Assembly (NCBI RefSeq): GCF_008107445.1
Contig: NZ_VSLD01000003.1
Location: 186,001-250,000, forward strand
Direction: 5' to 3'
DNA from: Arthrobacter echini
GTDB lineage: Bacteria > Actinomycetota > Actinomycetes > Actinomycetales > Micrococcaceae
Length of the DNA stretch: 64,000 nt
The position numbers and the translations under genes were made by a program. Positions 62,706 to 64,000 of this stretch are shown one piece after another. A model generated the notes under the pieces. It was given only the letters and a program-made list of their open reading frames with translations. It was not told the DNA's origin and ran no database searches. Each line of letters opens with the position of its first letter. Within the stretch, counting starts at the first letter, position 1.

Positions 62706-64000
62706 TCAGCGGCGGGCCCTGAGGCCGTCCCAAAGTGACCGCGGCAGCACTCGGGCCCCGAGTCGGGCGGAGCGCGTGCTGTTGCGTCGCAGCGCACGGG
62801 TGACGATCCCGACGTCGGCCCAGCCCTGCGTCGCGACGTCCTCCGGTGCTGCGTGCTCCGCCACCGCGCCCTGCAGAACCGCTGCCCCAGCAGTCCGGCC
62901 GGTCCCGGTGACCGCGCCGGCCGGGCGGGCGTACTCCGCCTGCTCGTAGGCGTTCCGTAGCCGCGAGAGCGACGCCGCGGAGCTGTCGTCGAGTGCGGCG
63001 TCCCGCGCCAGCCGCTGCGCGAAGACACGGGGTGTGTCGGTGGGTACGCGCGGATGTCCGAGGTCGACGGCGGTCGCCGTCGTCTCCGCCCAGGCCGCGG
63101 CCGCCGCCTGGCGTGCCGACGTGCTCGTGCCGGAGACGATGCGGCGCCTCGAGAGAGTCCTGAGGGTGCGCAGGAGGAACGGCAGCACCAGCAGCACCAG
63201 GGCCGATGCCACGAGGAGGCCGGTCAGCATGCCGGTCCCGGCCGCCTCGGAGCGGGTCCCGGCCGCCTCGTCGGCAGGGGCAGTCGCTGCGTCCGTGGAG
63301 CCCGTTGCGCCCGATACTCCGCGCGGGTCCAGGGCATCGGAATCGTCCGCCCTCACGCCCGGCGTGGGGGCCTGCTGGGCGTAGGCCGGGACGACGCCGC
63401 GCGAGGGGGTCGGCTCGAAGCGGACCCACCCCGCTCCCTCGAAGTACAGCTCCGGCCAGGCGTGCGCATTGCGCGAATCGACCTCGAACTCCTTCAGCTC
63501 CAGGCCGCCGGGGCCCACCTCGACATCGCCCGTCGGAGCTCCCGGGGTGTAGCCGATCGCCACGCGACTGGGGATGCCGGCGGCCCGTGCCATGACGGCC
63601 ATGGTCCCTGCGTAGTGCACGCAATAGCCGGACCTCGCCTCGAGGAACCGTGCCATCACGCTCATCCCGCTGCCGTCGTAGCCGCCCTCCACGGGCGCCT
63701 CGACCGAGTAGGTGAAGGACGGCCCGCGTAGATAGTCCTGGATGGCGAGGGCCTTCTGGTACGGGCCGTCCAGCTCCCCGGTGACGTCCTCCGTGGTGGT
63801 GCGGACGATCTCCGGGGTGTCGCCGGGGAGTTCGGAGAAGACCCCGGGGACGGGGGCGTCGTCCGAGGATCGGACCGCCCCGAGTTCCTCCGCGGTCGGT
63901 GTCTGTGAGCGGCTCCGGACGAGGTAGTCCTGACCTGCCGTCGAGCCACCGTCCGTGGCGAGGACCGACAGATTCGCCGGATCCCAGGACCAGTTGCCGG
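62706..64000 (-). CDS. transglutaminase-like (TgpA-type) membrane protein, 5' end outside window
   Basis: About 431 codons of a larger protein. The visible part begins in the extracytoplasmic domain and contains a transglutaminase core: ARSGYCVHYAGTMAVMARAAG (catalytic Cys) and RNAHAWPELYFEGAGWVRFE (catalytic His with downstream Asp-like region). A Ser/Asp/Ala-rich linker, one membrane helix (MLTGLLVASALVLLVLPFLL) and a DUF4129-like cytoplasmic tail (FAQRLARDAALDDSSAASLS) follow. Complete homologues have several N-terminal helices (DUF3488), presumably beyond 64000. It ends 29 bp from convergent gabD. Confidence 0.88.
   Translation of the reverse strand, partial: GNWSWDPANLSVLATDGGSTAGQDYLVRSRSQTPTAEELGAVRSSDDAPVPGVFSELPGDTPEIVRTTTEDVTGELDGPYQKALAIQDYLRGPSFTYSVEAPVEGGYDGSGMSVMARFLEARSGYCVHYAGTMAVMARAAGIPSRVAIGYTPGAPTGDVEVGPGGLELKEFEVDSRNAHAWPELYFEGAGWVRFEPTPSRGVVPAYAQQAPTPGVRADDSDALDPRGVSGATGSTDAATAPADEAAGTRSEAAGTGMLTGLLVASALVLLVLPFLLRTLRTLSRRRIVSGTSTSARQAAAAAWAETTATAVDLGHPRVPTDTPRVFAQRLARDAALDDSSAASLSRLRNAYEQAEYARPAGAVTGTGRTAGAAVLQGAVAEHAAPEDVATQGWADVGIVTRALRRNSTRSARLGARVLPRSLWDGLRARR

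Overview
The window is high-GC (about two thirds G+C) actinobacterial chromosome, most likely from Micrococcaceae (Arthrobacter/Kocuria-like). Evidence: mycothiol S-conjugate amidase, a WhiB regulator, DUF501, DUF3499, DUF4245, DUF4307, TIGR03089 and TIGR01906 proteins, many GTG/TTG starts, and gene neighbourhoods known from Mycobacterium (mazG-eno-divIC-DUF501-ppx; greA-DUF4307-mca-small membrane protein-hemolysin III-Z-prenyl synthase; fumC-glpX-DUF4245; purE-purK-GtrA; whiB-metallopeptidase-DUF3499; pmt/rsmI). No phage, IS element, CRISPR array, toxin-antitoxin or defence locus was seen, and no stretch over 300 bp lacks a gene. It reads as core genome.

Layout. 0-2.2 kb: end of manC and an M20 amidohydrolase. 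2.4-10.9 kb: nucleoside uptake and salvage (BMP lipoprotein, RbsA-type ATPase, two permeases, cytidine deaminase, thymidine phosphorylase, adenosine deaminase). 10.9-18.4 kb: mazG, eno, a DivIC/FtsB-like protein, DUF501, ppx, a membrane-anchored subtilisin-like protease, and type II NADH dehydrogenase behind a probable Rex operator. 18.6-24.6 kb: a tRNA-Leu(UAA) with a short variable loop, then a branched-chain amino acid ABC transporter whose binding protein faces the oppositely oriented livHMGF genes. 24.8-31.3 kb: Bax-inhibitor-like protein, galK-galT, aldose epimerase, threonine ammonia-lyase, rhomboid protease. 31.3-36.1 kb: greA to uppS plus a DUF4383 protein. 36.2-37.5 kb: two neighbouring broken genes (methyltransferase and HxlR regulator). 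37.6-43.8 kb: prepilin peptidase, Nudix hydrolase, fumC, carbonic anhydrase, DUF4245, glpX, FemAB-type transferase. 43.8-53.7 kb: manA, LCP protein, purE-purK, GtrA, TIGR03089, WhiB, metallopeptidase-like protein, DUF3499, Trm112, ahcY. 53.8-64 kb: L,D-transpeptidase, RDD, SpoIIM, TIGR01906, protein mannosyltransferase, rsmI, succinate-semialdehyde dehydrogenase, and a transglutaminase-like protein running off the window.

How the genes fit together. ManC and ManA supply activated mannose, which the Pmt protein mannosyltransferase ultimately uses. LCP, FemAB, GtrA, L,D-transpeptidase, UppS and DivIC/FtsB are cell-envelope or division functions. The nucleoside genes form an uptake-to-catabolism route. 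A recurring sequence feature is a -10-like hexamer (TAGGCT, TAGGGT, TAGCAT, TAAAAT and similar) exactly 6 nt, sometimes 7-8 nt, before a start codon at about fifteen genes, which implies widespread leaderless transcription.

The items most worth a second look are the short-variable-loop tRNA-Leu(UAA), the Rex-like operator at ndh, a shared TTACA-N4-TGTAA palindrome before livJ and whiB, the LivH permease with an extra extracytoplasmic domain, the decayed methyltransferase/HxlR pair, and possible regulatory hairpins or palindromes before glpX, greA, livH and gabD. I did not find a convincing wholly new multi-gene system.
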